Below are positions 33,705 through 42,891 of a stretch of DNA of 48,546 bases, piece by piece. This DNA is from Acidobacteriota bacterium (GTDB lineage Bacteria > Acidobacteriota > Terriglobia > Bryobacterales > Bryobacteraceae). The notes beneath the pieces were generated by a model. It searched no databases and was not told where the DNA came from. It saw only the letters and a list, made by a program, of their open reading frames with translations. Position numbers and translations under genes: made by a program. The stretch is taken from contig VFZX01000013.1 in NCBI GenBank assembly GCA_016871015.1, positions 1 through 48,546 of the forward strand, written 5' to 3'. Position 1 is the first letter of the stretch. Each line of letters starts with the position of its first letter.

Positions 33705-35434
33705 TGCTGGTCCCCATTCAGTCGGTGCCGCGCACGTTCGCGCAGATCAAGTGGCGCCAGCCGCAAGAGAATATCCCCGCCTTGCGTGCGGACCGGGAGA
33801 ATCTGAAGCGGTTCATCGCAGGCTACGTGGAGCGCAACCGGCACGCGCTGACTCCGCCGCTGGTGCTCGACGAGTTGCGGCAGCACGCCGAGGTGGTGGT
33901 GCGCGAGTTCGGGATCGAGGGGAAGTTCACCGATTATGCCGGGGTCCTGCTGAACAATGAAGTGTGGCGCGAGCATCTCGCCACGGTTCCGTTTGACAGG
34001 CGCCTGTTGCTGCTCCCCAAATGCCTGCGGATTGAGGACAAGTGTCCTGCGCCGTTCGACGAGTTTGGACTTCTGTGCAAGCAGTGCGGACTGTGCACCA
34101 TCCAGGACCTTCAAGAAGAAGCCGAGCGCATGGGTTACGCCTGCCTGGTGGCCGAAGGTTCGGCTCTCGTGATGGCGATGATCCAGACCGGCAAGATCGA
34201 AGCGATTGTGGGCGTGAGCTGCCTATCGGTGCTGGAGAAGGCCTTCCCGTTCATGGAAGCCGCGGCGATCCCTGGCGTAGCGATTCCCCTGAACCAGGAC
34301 GACTGCAAGGACACCACCGTTGACATCGAGTGGGTGTGGGACATCCTGCACCTGACCAGCGAGGACCGGACGCGCCGGATGGATTTGGACGCGGTCCGGC
34401 GGCAAACAGACTCCTGGTTCCGTCCTGAGGCGCTTGACGAGATCTTCGGCGCGCCGGCAGAGAACGAGACCGAGCGGATCGGACGCGAGTGGCTGTCCCG
34501 TGCGGGCAAGCGCTGGCGGCCGTTCCTGACGGTGTGCGCCTGGCAGGCGCTGCAGGACGACCCCAACGCGAAACCGCCGGAAGGATTGCGGAAGGTGGCG
34601 GTGGCGGTCGAGTGCTTCCACAAGGCGTCGCTAATCCACGACGATATCGAGGACAACGACCCGGATCGCTACGGCGAGAGCACGATGCACGTGTCCCAAG
34701 GGTTGCCGGTGGCGCTGAATGTGGGCGATCTGCTGGTGGGCGAAGGCTACCGGCTGCTGGCGGAGTCCGGCGCACCGGCGCACGTGGTTGGCAAGCTCAT
34801 TTCGGTGGCCGCGGCGGGACATCGCGCGCTGTGTTTGGGCCAGGGTGACGAGTTGTGCTGGGCGCGGGACCGGCGTCCGCTGTCGGCGCTGCAGGTGCTC
34901 GAGATTTTCCGCCGCAAGACGGCGCCCGCGTTCGAAGTGGCGTTGCGGCTGGGCGCCGCGTTCGCCGAAGCCCCGGACTACATGGACCGGCTGCTGGCGC
35001 GGTGCTCCGAGAATCTGGGAATCGCGTATCAAATCCGCGACGACCTCGACGATTTCTTCGAGCAAGGCGATTCCGATGACGTGCGGGCGATGCGTCCTTC
35101 GGTCCTGCTGGGAATTGCGGGGGACCGGGCCAAGGGTGCGGAGAAAGGACTGCTGGACCGGGCTTGGCGCGACGGAATGGCGGATGAAGCCACGGCGGCG
35201 CAAGTCCGGGAGGTGGTGGCCGCATTAAAGGCTGATGAGCGGGCGCGCCAGTTGCTCGAGGCGTACAAGGAGCAGGCGGTCCGGACACTGACAGAATTCG
35301 ATCACGCTAGTATGAAGGGGCTGCTGCGCCGGGTCATCGGAAAAATCTTCAGCATCGAGATCCAGGGATGGTGCAGTGAGTTTGAGGCTCGAAATGCTGC
35401 AAGTGGCGCGGTTGGCGCCACGGCAGCTCAGTGA
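33704..35434 (+). CDS. DUF116-polyprenyl synthase fusion protein
   Basis: The 576-residue protein joins two domains. Residues about 95-205 form a DUF116 region with LLLLPKCLR, C114, the CKQCGLC motif (C125, C128, C131), EGSALVM and AIVGVSCLSVLEK, a cysteine set that could bind an Fe-S cluster. Residues about 260-550 are a trans-isoprenyl diphosphate synthase: GKRWRPFL, the first Asp-rich motif IHDDIEDND (DDIED, 313-317) and the second RDDLDDF (DDLDD, 446-450). Both Asp motifs are intact, so it should condense isopentenyl and allylic diphosphates. The fusion is unusual to me. It is coupled to the radical SAM gene by TAATG. The C-terminus overlaps the next gene by 59 bp. Confidence 0.9.
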   Translation: MLVPIQSVPRTFAQIKWRQPQENIPALRADRENLKRFIAGYVERNRHALTPPLVLDELRQHAEVVVREFGIEGKFTDYAGVLLNNEVWREHLATVPFDRRLLLLPKCLRIEDKCPAPFDEFGLLCKQCGLCTIQDLQEEAERMGYACLVAEGSALVMAMIQTGKIEAIVGVSCLSVLEKAFPFMEAAAIPGVAIPLNQDDCKDTTVDIEWVWDILHLTSEDRTRRMDLDAVRRQTDSWFRPEALDEIFGAPAENETERIGREWLSRAGKRWRPFLTVCAWQALQDDPNAKPPEGLRKVAVAVECFHKASLIHDDIEDNDPDRYGESTMHVSQGLPVALNVGDLLVGEGYRLLAESGAPAHVVGKLISVAAAGHRALCLGQGDELCWARDRRPLSALQVLEIFRRKTAPAFEVALRLGAAFAEAPDYMDRLLARCSENLGIAYQIRDDLDDFFEQGDSDDVRAMRPSVLLGIAGDRAKGAEKGLLDRAWRDGMADEATAAQVREVVAALKADERARQLLEAYKEQAVRTLTEFDHASMKGLLRRVIGKIFSIEIQGWCSEFEARNAASGAVGATAAQ

Positions 35435-36200
35435 CGCGGCGGACCTTGTCGAGCAGTTCATCCGGGGACAGCAGCATCCATCGGGTGGATTTTGCGATCG
35501 CGCCGGGCAAGCAGACCTCTACTACACGGTTTTCGGAATCGAGTGCCTGATTGCGCTCGGGAAGTCTCCGCCGGACTGCACGGACTATCTGCGCGGGTTC
35601 GGTGACGGTGGCGGACTCGACTTCGTGCATCAGTGTTGCCTGGCGCGCTGCTGGGCTGATCTGGGCGGTGTTGCTCCTGAAGGTCTCGCGGAGAGGATCC
35701 ATCCCGGGCAGCAGGACACGGCCTATTGGCTGATGCTCGGCTACGGCGCCCGGCAGGATCTGAACCGGCCGCTACCACCGGCTGAAACGCTGCTCGGACG
35801 GCTTGAACTCCTGCGGTCCGATGATGGCGCATATGGCAACTGGCCGGACATGGAACAGGGACAGACGAGCGCCACGGCCGCCGCCGTCACGCTCCAGCGG
35901 CAGTTGGGCCAGGCGCAGGATCCAGCCTTGGGCGAATGGCTGATGCAGCAGTGGAATCCGCAGGGCGGTTTCGCCGCCGCGCCTGGCGTACCGGTGCCGG
36001 ATCTGCTGTCGACGGCGACCGCCCTGCACGCGCTGTCCGGGCTTCAGGTTCCGCTGAACGCAATCCGCGAACCGGCTCTCGATTTTGTCGATTCGCTGTG
36101 GACCAACCGGGGCGGGTTCTTCGGAAGCTGGGCCGACGATGCGATCGACTGCGAATATACGTACTACGCGCTGCTCGCGTTAGGGCACCTGAGTCTGTAA
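35376..36200 (+). CDS. Prenyltransferase-beta/squalene-cyclase-like alpha/alpha-toroid protein
   Basis: The 274-residue protein (GTG 35376; ATG 35394 is a close alternative) consists of repeats of the prenyltransferase/squalene-cyclase type: GGFCDRAGQADLYYT (37-51), DGAYGNWPD, GGFAAAPG with DLLSTATALHAL, and GGFFGSW with DCEYTYYALLALG. The first block resembles the GGxxxKxGxxxDxYHT block of protein farnesyltransferase beta subunits, with Tyr in place of the zinc-binding His. The length fits one toroid rather than a two-domain cyclase. It is the last gene of the cluster and overlaps the fusion gene, so it probably acts on the prenyl product or on a prenylated partner. The reaction is unknown. 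Confidence 0.85.
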   Translation: MSLRLEMLQVARLAPRQLSDAADLVEQFIRGQQHPSGGFCDRAGQADLYYTVFGIECLIALGKSPPDCTDYLRGFGDGGGLDFVHQCCLARCWADLGGVAPEGLAERIHPGQQDTAYWLMLGYGARQDLNRPLPPAETLLGRLELLRSDDGAYGNWPDMEQGQTSATAAAVTLQRQLGQAQDPALGEWLMQQWNPQGGFAAAPGVPVPDLLSTATALHALSGLQVPLNAIREPALDFVDSLWTNRGGFFGSWADDAIDCEYTYYALLALGHLSL

Positions 36201-36219
36201 CAGGCGGGGCCGGTTAGCT

Positions 36220-36522
36220 TCAGCTTGATCGCGGGTGACAGTCGACGATGTGGCTGTGCACCACGGCTGTCAGAGCGCGAATCCTTTCATCCGTGTCCGC
36301 CATCCGCCGTTCCACTTCCCGTCCGATGTTGACGATGGTCTGCTGCGTTGATACGACCATTTCCTGGAGGAATGACTGGTGCTCGAACAGCCCGCGGACG
36401 GCCTCGGTTAGTCCCGCGATCTGCTGGCTCTGCTGGGCAATCTGCTCGCTTTGCCGCGCAATCTGTGCGTCGATTCTGGCGCCTTCGTTCAGAAGAAATT
36501 CGATAGTCTTGTCGACATCCAT
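36220..36522 (-). CDS. Small coiled-coil protein
   Basis: A 100-residue acidic and Gln-rich protein; IARQSEQIAQQSQQIAGLTE shows heptad-like spacing of hydrophobics and most of the chain should form a coiled coil. There is no signal peptide or membrane segment. I chose ATG 36522 (MDVDKTIEF); the frame is open upstream to 36762 but that part has no protein-like character. It is convergent with the toroid gene (19-bp gap). I recognise no function. Confidence 0.55.
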   Translation of the reverse strand: MDVDKTIEFLLNEGARIDAQIARQSEQIAQQSQQIAGLTEAVRGLFEHQSFLQEMVVSTQQTIVNIGREVERRMADTDERIRALTAVVHSHIVDCHPRSS

Positions 36523-36622
36523 GAATCCAGTGTAGCGGGGTTTGTCAATACCCCTCCCGGGGAAACGGGCTATACCGGCGGCTCCATCTCGATCGCTGCC
36601 GACATGTGCTAAAACAAGGCCC

Positions 36623-38986
36623 ATGCGGACCATCGTCCTCCTCGCCGGCGTGAGTCTCCTTTCCGCCGAGTACCAACACGCGCCGGAAGCGATCCGCCGG
36701 ATCCTGGACGCTCCCGGTCCGCCGGAAGTCAGCATCAGCCCGGCCAAGACGCATCTGCTCATCCTTGAGCCCGACGGCTATCCGTCGATCGCAGTCATCT
36801 CGCAACCGATGCTCCGCCTTGCCGGACACCGGATCAACCCGCGCACCAACGGACCCCATCAGCCGCCGCGCTTCCGCCGGCTCACCCTCGCCGCACTCGA
36901 TTCCACGCAGCGCACCGGTTTCACCCTCCCGCCAGGAGCCGGCATCGGACAGCCCGTTTGGAACGGCCGCGGCGACCGGTTCGCACTCGCCGTCACCCTG
37001 CCGGACCGCGTCGAATTGTGGACCGGATCCGTCGCTCCTGCCGCCTTGAGCCCATTTCCCGGTCTGCGCTTGAACACCGCGCTCGATCCCGGCGAGGCCA
37101 TCCGGTGGAACGCGGAGGGCAACGGACTCTTTGTCACCACCGTGCCCGCCAGCCGGAAGGCCCCGCCCGGCACGCCACACGTTCCCAACGGGCCCAACAT
37201 CCAGGAATCGAAGGGCCGCGCGTCCGACACCTGGACCTTTCAGGACATGCTGGGCAGCGCCCACGACGAATCGCTCTTCGACTACTACTGCACGTCGCAA
37301 CTGACGTATGCCGACCTGAGCACCCGCCAAGCCCGCACCGTTGGCTCGCCGGCCATCTTCCGCGAAATCAGCGCCGCGCCCGGCGGCAAGCACCTGCTGG
37401 TGACGCGCATCCAGCGGCCCTACTCGTGGCTCTACCCGGCATCGTACTTTCCCACGTCGTCCGAAGTCTGGACCTCCACCGGCGTCATGGTGCGGAACAT
37501 CGCCATCCAGCCCCTGGCGGACAACGTTTCGGCGGACGGGGTGCGGACCGGTCCGCGCGACATGGCGTGGAAACCGACCGATCCCGCCACGCTCACCTGG
37601 GTGGAAGCGCTCGATGGCGGAAATCCGAAAGAGAAGGTCCCGCACCGGGACCGGCTGATGGTGTCCGCCGCGCCGTTCGATCAACCCCAGGAGATCCACC
37701 GGATCGAGCACCGGTTCACCACGGTCACCTACGGGCGGCAGTCGATGATCGTCGGCGAGAGCGACCGCGACCGCCGCTGGGTGCGGAGGTTTCTCGTCCG
37801 GGCGGGCTCCTCACCCAAGGTCCTTGACGACCGCAGCTCGCGCGACCGTTACGGCGATCCCGGGCGCGTGCTGACCGAAGCGTTGGCCAGTGGCCACCGT
37901 GTGCTGATGGAGGACGGCGAGTGGATTCTGCTTGAAGGCAGCGGCGCGGGTCCGGCTGGCAACCGTCCGTTCCTGGACCGTCTCAACACCGCCACAATGG
38001 CCAAAGAGCGCGTCTTCCAAAGCGAGCCTGGCAGCGAGGAAGAGGTACTCTCGGTGCTGGCACGCGACGGATCGCGTTTGATCACGCGCAGGCAGTCGGC
38101 AACAGAGCCGCCGAATCTCTACCTGTGGGAGCGGGGCCAGCGGCGCGCATTGACCTCGTTCAAGGATCCCGCGCCTGAGTTCCGCGCCGTCACGAAGCGC
38201 CTGGTGACCTACAAGCGCGCGGACGGAGTTCCGCTGTCGTTCACGCTGTTCCTCCCGCCGGGCTACAAGGAAGGAACCAGGCTGCCGGCGGTGATGTGGG
38301 CCTATCCGCTGGAGTTCAACGATCCGGCCACGGCGGGACAAGTGACCACCACCGCGAACCGCTTCACGCTGCCGCGCGGACCATCTCACCTGTGGCTGCT
38401 GCTCCACGGATACGCGATCCTGGACGACGCCTCGCTTCCGGTGGTCGGCGATTTGAAGACTGGAAACAACACCTATATCGAGCAGATCACCGCGGGCGCC
38501 AAGGCGGCGATCGATGAGGCGGCCCGGCTCGGCGTGGTGGATCCGGATCGCGTGGGCGTAGGCGGCCACAGCTACGGCGGATTCATGACGGCAAACCTGC
38601 TCGCCCACACCGATCTGTTCCGGGCCGGCGTCGCACGCTCTGGCGCCTACAACCGGACCCTGACCCCGTTCGGGTTCCAGGGCGAGCGGCGGACGTTCTG
38701 GCAGGCGCCCGAGATTTACACGAAGATGTCGCCGTTCGTGCACGCCAACAAGATCAACGAACCGGTGCTGCTGATCCACGGAATGGCGGACAACAACTCG
38801 GGAACGTACCCGATCCAGTCCGAGCGTCTCTACCAGGCGATCCGCGGGAATGGAGGCCGGGCGCGGCTGGTGATGCTCCCGCACGAGTCACATGGCTACG
38901 CCGCGCGGGAGTCCATCGAGCACGTGGTGGCCGAGACGGTCCGCTGGTTTGACCAGCACGTCAAGAACGCCCCGGCTCTGCGCTAA
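36623..38986 (+). CDS. Secreted S9 family prolyl oligopeptidase-like peptidase
   Basis: The 787-residue serine peptidase begins at ATG 36623 with a short signal peptide (ending near SLLSAEY). The beta-propeller occupies about 30-530. The alpha/beta-hydrolase domain carries the catalytic triad Ser650 in GGHSYGGF, Asp723 in HGMADNNS and His757 in HESHGY. It resembles glutamyl endopeptidase/S9D-type enzymes (AEYQHAPEAIRRILDAPGPP at the start, LIxHGMAD near the end). It should cleave peptides in the periplasm or outside the cell. It is convergent with the fourth TonB receptor gene (4-bp overlap of stops). Confidence 0.92.
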   Translation: MRTIVLLAGVSLLSAEYQHAPEAIRRILDAPGPPEVSISPAKTHLLILEPDGYPSIAVISQPMLRLAGHRINPRTNGPHQPPRFRRLTLAALDSTQRTGFTLPPGAGIGQPVWNGRGDRFALAVTLPDRVELWTGSVAPAALSPFPGLRLNTALDPGEAIRWNAEGNGLFVTTVPASRKAPPGTPHVPNGPNIQESKGRASDTWTFQDMLGSAHDESLFDYYCTSQLTYADLSTRQARTVGSPAIFREISAAPGGKHLLVTRIQRPYSWLYPASYFPTSSEVWTSTGVMVRNIAIQPLADNVSADGVRTGPRDMAWKPTDPATLTWVEALDGGNPKEKVPHRDRLMVSAAPFDQPQEIHRIEHRFTTVTYGRQSMIVGESDRDRRWVRRFLVRAGSSPKVLDDRSSRDRYGDPGRVLTEALASGHRVLMEDGEWILLEGSGAGPAGNRPFLDRLNTATMAKERVFQSEPGSEEEVLSVLARDGSRLITRRQSATEPPNLYLWERGQRRALTSFKDPAPEFRAVTKRLVTYKRADGVPLSFTLFLPPGYKEGTRLPAVMWAYPLEFNDPATAGQVTTTANRFTLPRGPSHLWLLLHGYAILDDASLPVVGDLKTGNNTYIEQITAGAKAAIDEAARLGVVDPDRVGVGGHSYGGFMTANLLAHTDLFRAGVARSGAYNRTLTPFGFQGERRTFWQAPEIYTKMSPFVHANKINEPVLLIHGMADNNSGTYPIQSERLYQAIRGNGGRARLVMLPHESHGYAARESIEHVVAETVRWFDQHVKNAPALR

Positions 38987-41900
38987 AAGTGGAACTTCAG
39001 ACCGAACTGCAACTGCCGCGAGTCGATTTTCGTTCCCCCGATCCGGCCATAGGCAGGCGTGTTCGGCGTGGTACCCGGAGGCGCGAAGATCGGGTGATTC
39101 GGGATATTGAAGAACTCTCCACGGAACTCGAGATTCGTCTTCTCGGTAAGCCGGAAATTCTTGATCGCCGAGAAGTCAAAGCTGATGATCCCAGGACCGT
39201 CCAGGATGTTGCGGCCTGAGTCGCCGTAACGCGCTTCGGTGTTCGGACCGGGGATGCGGCCGGTGAGTGGGAATGCGGCGGTGTTGAAGAACCGGTCCGG
39301 TGTCTTCTGATTGCGCGGAAGGTTGGGATTGATGCCCAGCGAGTCTGACCGGCATCCGTCGCCGCCGTTCTGAATATTGCCGGGCGGGCAGAAGACTGAC
39401 AGCGGGAAGCCGGATTGCAGCGTGAAGATTCCGCCCAGTTGCCAGCCGCCGAGGATCACATTGCCGGCTCCGCCCGCGTTCAGGAACCTCTTTCCCTTGC
39501 CGAACGGCAGCTCGTACAGCCACGAGGTGGTGAGCCGCTGGCGGAAGTCGTAGGCCGACCGGCCGCGCTCGCGGAACAGGCCGTAGGGATCCATGGGCGT
39601 GAGCGGATCGCCGTCCGTGGTGCGGATGCCGCTGCCCGCGTCAATCGACTTCGAATAAGCATAGGAGCCCAGCACCGTGAGTCCGTTGGCGAATCTGCGT
39701 TGGAGCCGCGCCTGGAGCGCATGGTAGGTGGAGTGCGCCATCGCGTTCATCGTCTGGAATTGTCCGAACTTGGTGAATGGACGCCGCTGATTCACGTTGC
39801 CGGCGGCGAACGGCGCCGGACCCGGAATGTTGTAGTTGATCAGCCGCCGCAGCTTGACGCCCGACGAGCCCATGTAGGTGACTTCGAGGGAGGTTTCCGC
39901 GGCCAGCTCCCGCTGCAACCCGAACGACCACTGCGGAATGTAGGTGCTCCGCTCGCCGTACTGGTTGATCAGCAGGAACGTTGGATTGCCGGTGATCGTG
40001 AACGGCCGCGCCCAGGACTGGTTGGGCCGCACGGTGTCGGCGGGTTCATTGCGGCGGATCGTGAACGGGGCGTTGCGCACGATGTCGAACACCGCGTTGC
40101 CGATGTCGCGGACGAAGTACACGCCCGCGCCGGTCCGCAGCACGGTCTTCGAGTTGAGCTGGTAGGCGATCCCCAGGCGTGGCGCGATGTCGTTCTTGTC
40201 GGGCATGTAGGCGCCGCGCCCGAAGCGGCCATCGCGCACGTACTTGACGTCCGCCGCCCAGGGGAACGGCGGATTGCCTTCGTAGGGGTCGCCCGTGCCG
40301 CCGCGCACGAAGGTCGGCTCCACTGAATTGTCCCAGCGGAAATCGACGTTGACCAAGGCGTCGTGTTTGTCGGAATAGGGCTGATCGTACTCCCAGCGGA
40401 TTCCCAGGTTGATGGTCAACTTCGGCGTGGCGCGCCAAGTGTCCTGCAGGTACAGCGCGAAATAGCTCGACCGGAAATTCGCGATCGGCGCGCCCACCTG
40501 GCCCTCCGAGTTCGACTGGAACCCGAGCAGGAAGTCGGCCAGCGGCAGTCCGCTCGCGTTGGCGCGATTCGGCAGGTCCGACGGGCCTTGCGTGAATCGC
40601 CCATCCCAGGTGAACCGGCCGCGCGGTACCACCGCGCCGATCTGGTTGAATCGCACGCGCCGGGCTTCGCCGCCGAACTTGATGGCGTGCTTGCCACGGG
40701 TCCATGCGAAATCGTCCTTGCCTTGAATGATCGTGTCGTAGTTGACGAACGGGCAGTCGTTGCACTCGCCGACGTTGGAGAACGTGCTGATCTGGAACAC
40801 CGGAATGCCCCAGTACAAGGGGAAGTCGCGCGAAACATCCGGGATGTTCAACTCCTGGACGACATTGCGTTGGAAGGCGCGCTGCTGGATGTTGGCGGCC
40901 TTCAGGTAGCTGATGCCGATGCGCGCGTCGTTGACCTTGTTTCCACCGTAGACGCGGGTGTTGGCAACCACGAACTGCCAGGGGTCGACGTCGGCGTTGT
41001 TACCCTGGTCCGGGATACTGATGGGCAGGTACTGGCGCTCGTTGGCAAAGCTGTAGCGGGCAAACCAGTTCGAGTTGGGCGACTCGATGAAGTCGCTCCG
41101 GAAGCTGAACAGGTCGCTGTTGGTGCGGCGGCCTTCGTTGTTGAGGAAGTTGTTGTTTTGGACCGTCTGGCTGATGTTGGGCAGGGGGTAGAAATCGGCC
41201 AGCACCTTCGCGGAGTTGGCATGAATCCGGTTGGTCGGGATCCGGTTTCCGGCGAAGGGCGTCGCGGTGGTGACGGCGTTGCCGGTGAAGGCCCGGCTCA
41301 GCGGATCGTACAGCACGCGGTTGGTGATCGCCGAAAAGTCGCCGCCTCGCTGCGCCGCGAAGGGCACCGTGGCTGTTTGGGTCAGCGCGCGCCGCTCGCG
41401 CAGTCCTTCGTAGTTGGCGAAGAAGAACAGCTTGTTGCGCCCGTCGAACGCCTTGGGGATGTAGACCGGGCCGCCCACGGTAAATCCGAACTGGTTCCGC
41501 TTGAACGGCGGCTTGGACTGGTCGGCGCGGTCAAAGAAGTTCTTGGCGTCGAGCTTGGCGTTGCGCAGGAACTCGAACGCGGTTCCGTGCAACTCGTTGG
41601 TTCCGCCTTTGGTCGACACGTTAACCTGCGCAATGGCCCGGCCATATTCGGCCTGGAACAGTCCGGCTTCGACCTTGAACTCCTGCAGCGCCTCAAGCGA
41701 AGGCAGCAACAGGTAGGTGTTGAAGTTCGGATCCGTGTTCTCGATCCCGTCGAGCGAGTAATGATTGAAGTGAACACGCTGGCCCGCGATGTTCAACGCG
41801 AACTGGTTGCGTGAGCCGCCCATCCGCTGCTGGCCCTGCGATGAAGCCGGTCCGTTGGTGGTGGCGCCCGGAATCAGCGAGGCGAGTTGGAGGTAATTGC

Positions 41901-42330
41901 GTCCGTTCAGCGGCAGCTCCAGGATCCGCTTGTTCTCGATGACCGTGCCGATTTCCGTCGAATCGGTCTGCAGCACGGGCGCGCCGCCGGTCACCTCGAC
42001 CACCTCGGACACGTTGCCGACCCTCAACTGAAAATCGAGACGCGCCGTCTGCCCCACCTGCAACTCGACGCCGTTCCGCGTCTGGGTCTGGAATCCCTGC
42101 TGCTCGATCTTAATGTTGTAGATGCCCGGTTGGAGCGACGGCGCCGTATAGATTCCCGCGTCGTTGGTCTGAACCGTGCGTTGGAAATTCGTCGCCGGAT
42201 TCGTGATCACAACCGTGGCGCCGCTGACAACGGCTCCCGAAGCGTCAGTGACTGATCCGGAAATTTCGCCGGTCGGTGCCTGGGCGAATAGAGAGAGAAC
42301 TGCAAAGATCGGCGTAATCGCTTTACGCAT
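38983..42330 (-). CDS. Oar-like TonB-dependent receptor with carboxypeptidase-regulatory domain
   Basis: A 1115-residue receptor. I chose ATG 42330 because a GGGGGG ribosome-binding site precedes it and MRKAITPIFAVLSLFAQA is a typical signal peptide; an upstream ATG at 42351 is possible. Carboxypeptidase-regulatory domain: ISGSVTDASGAVVSGATVVI, GIYTAPSLQPGIYNIKIE. Plug: ILELPLNGRNYLQLASLIPG and HYSLDGIENTDPNF. The barrel ends in LQFGLKFHF. It is the most canonical of the four receptors here. It is divergent from the molybdenum oxidoreductase operon, and its ligand is unknown. Confidence 0.93.
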   Translation of the reverse strand: MRKAITPIFAVLSLFAQAPTGEISGSVTDASGAVVSGATVVITNPATNFQRTVQTNDAGIYTAPSLQPGIYNIKIEQQGFQTQTRNGVELQVGQTARLDFQLRVGNVSEVVEVTGGAPVLQTDSTEIGTVIENKRILELPLNGRNYLQLASLIPGATTNGPASSQGQQRMGGSRNQFALNIAGQRVHFNHYSLDGIENTDPNFNTYLLLPSLEALQEFKVEAGLFQAEYGRAIAQVNVSTKGGTNELHGTAFEFLRNAKLDAKNFFDRADQSKPPFKRNQFGFTVGGPVYIPKAFDGRNKLFFFANYEGLRERRALTQTATVPFAAQRGGDFSAITNRVLYDPLSRAFTGNAVTTATPFAGNRIPTNRIHANSAKVLADFYPLPNISQTVQNNNFLNNEGRRTNSDLFSFRSDFIESPNSNWFARYSFANERQYLPISIPDQGNNADVDPWQFVVANTRVYGGNKVNDARIGISYLKAANIQQRAFQRNVVQELNIPDVSRDFPLYWGIPVFQISTFSNVGECNDCPFVNYDTIIQGKDDFAWTRGKHAIKFGGEARRVRFNQIGAVVPRGRFTWDGRFTQGPSDLPNRANASGLPLADFLLGFQSNSEGQVGAPIANFRSSYFALYLQDTWRATPKLTINLGIRWEYDQPYSDKHDALVNVDFRWDNSVEPTFVRGGTGDPYEGNPPFPWAADVKYVRDGRFGRGAYMPDKNDIAPRLGIAYQLNSKTVLRTGAGVYFVRDIGNAVFDIVRNAPFTIRRNEPADTVRPNQSWARPFTITGNPTFLLINQYGERSTYIPQWSFGLQRELAAETSLEVTYMGSSGVKLRRLINYNIPGPAPFAAGNVNQRRPFTKFGQFQTMNAMAHSTYHALQARLQRRFANGLTVLGSYAYSKSIDAGSGIRTTDGDPLTPMDPYGLFRERGRSAYDFRQRLTTSWLYELPFGKGKRFLNAGGAGNVILGGWQLGGIFTLQSGFPLSVFCPPGNIQNGGDGCRSDSLGINPNLPRNQKTPDRFFNTAAFPLTGRIPGPNTEARYGDSGRNILDGPGIISFDFSAIKNFRLTEKTNLEFRGEFFNIPNHPIFAPPGTTPNTPAYGRIGGTKIDSRQLQFGLKFHF

Positions 42331-42435
42331 TGAACCCCCCAAAAGTGGCAAATCCGCGAGAGAAGCGGTTCAGATCAGGATACCGCATCCCCGTACAGAG
42401 AGCGCCATACCCGGCCTTCAGCTAAACTAGCGTCG

Positions 42436-42891
42436 ATGATCCGCCTAACCGTAAACGGAGCGAGCCGCGAATTCGACGGCGAGCCCGACATGCCACTGCT
42501 GTGGTACCTGCGCGACATTCTGGACATGACCGGCACCAAGTACGGCTGCGGCCTGGGCCAGTGCGGCGCCTGCACCGTCCACGTAAACGGGACCGCCATG
42601 CGCTCCTGCCTGACCACCATGAAGGCCGCGGCCGGAAAGCGCGTGACCACGATCGAGGGTCTCAGTCCGGATGGAAACCACCCGGTCCAGAAGGCGTGGA
42701 AAGAGTGCAACGTTCCGCAGTGCGGCTACTGCCAAAGCGGACAGATCATGCAGGCGGCATCGCTGTTGAAGCAGAAGCCAAAGCCGTCGGACTCCGACAT
42801 CGACACCGCGATGCAGGGTAACATCTGCCGGTGCGGAACCTACCAGCGGATTCGCAAGGCCATCAAACTGGCCGCGGGGGTGGAGGGATGA
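42436..42891 (+). CDS. (2Fe-2S)-binding small subunit of a molybdenum oxidoreductase (IorA type)
   Basis: A 151-residue xanthine-oxidase-family iron-sulfur subunit. The plant-type [2Fe-2S] motif is [10 protein letters not shown] with C38, C43, C46 and C58. The second cluster is bound by C96 and C99 (CGYCQSGQ) and C131 and C133 (NICRCGTY). It has no signal of its own and is probably carried across the membrane with the Tat-tagged large subunit. Its stop overlaps the large-subunit start by 4 bp. It passes electrons from molybdopterin to an external acceptor. Confidence 0.95.
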   Translation: MIRLTVNGASREFDGEPDMPLLWYLRDILDMTGTKYGCGLGQCGACTVHVNGTAMRSCLTTMKAAAGKRVTTIEGLSPDGNHPVQKAWKECNVPQCGYCQSGQIMQAASLLKQKPKPSDSDIDTAMQGNICRCGTYQRIRKAIKLAAGVEG

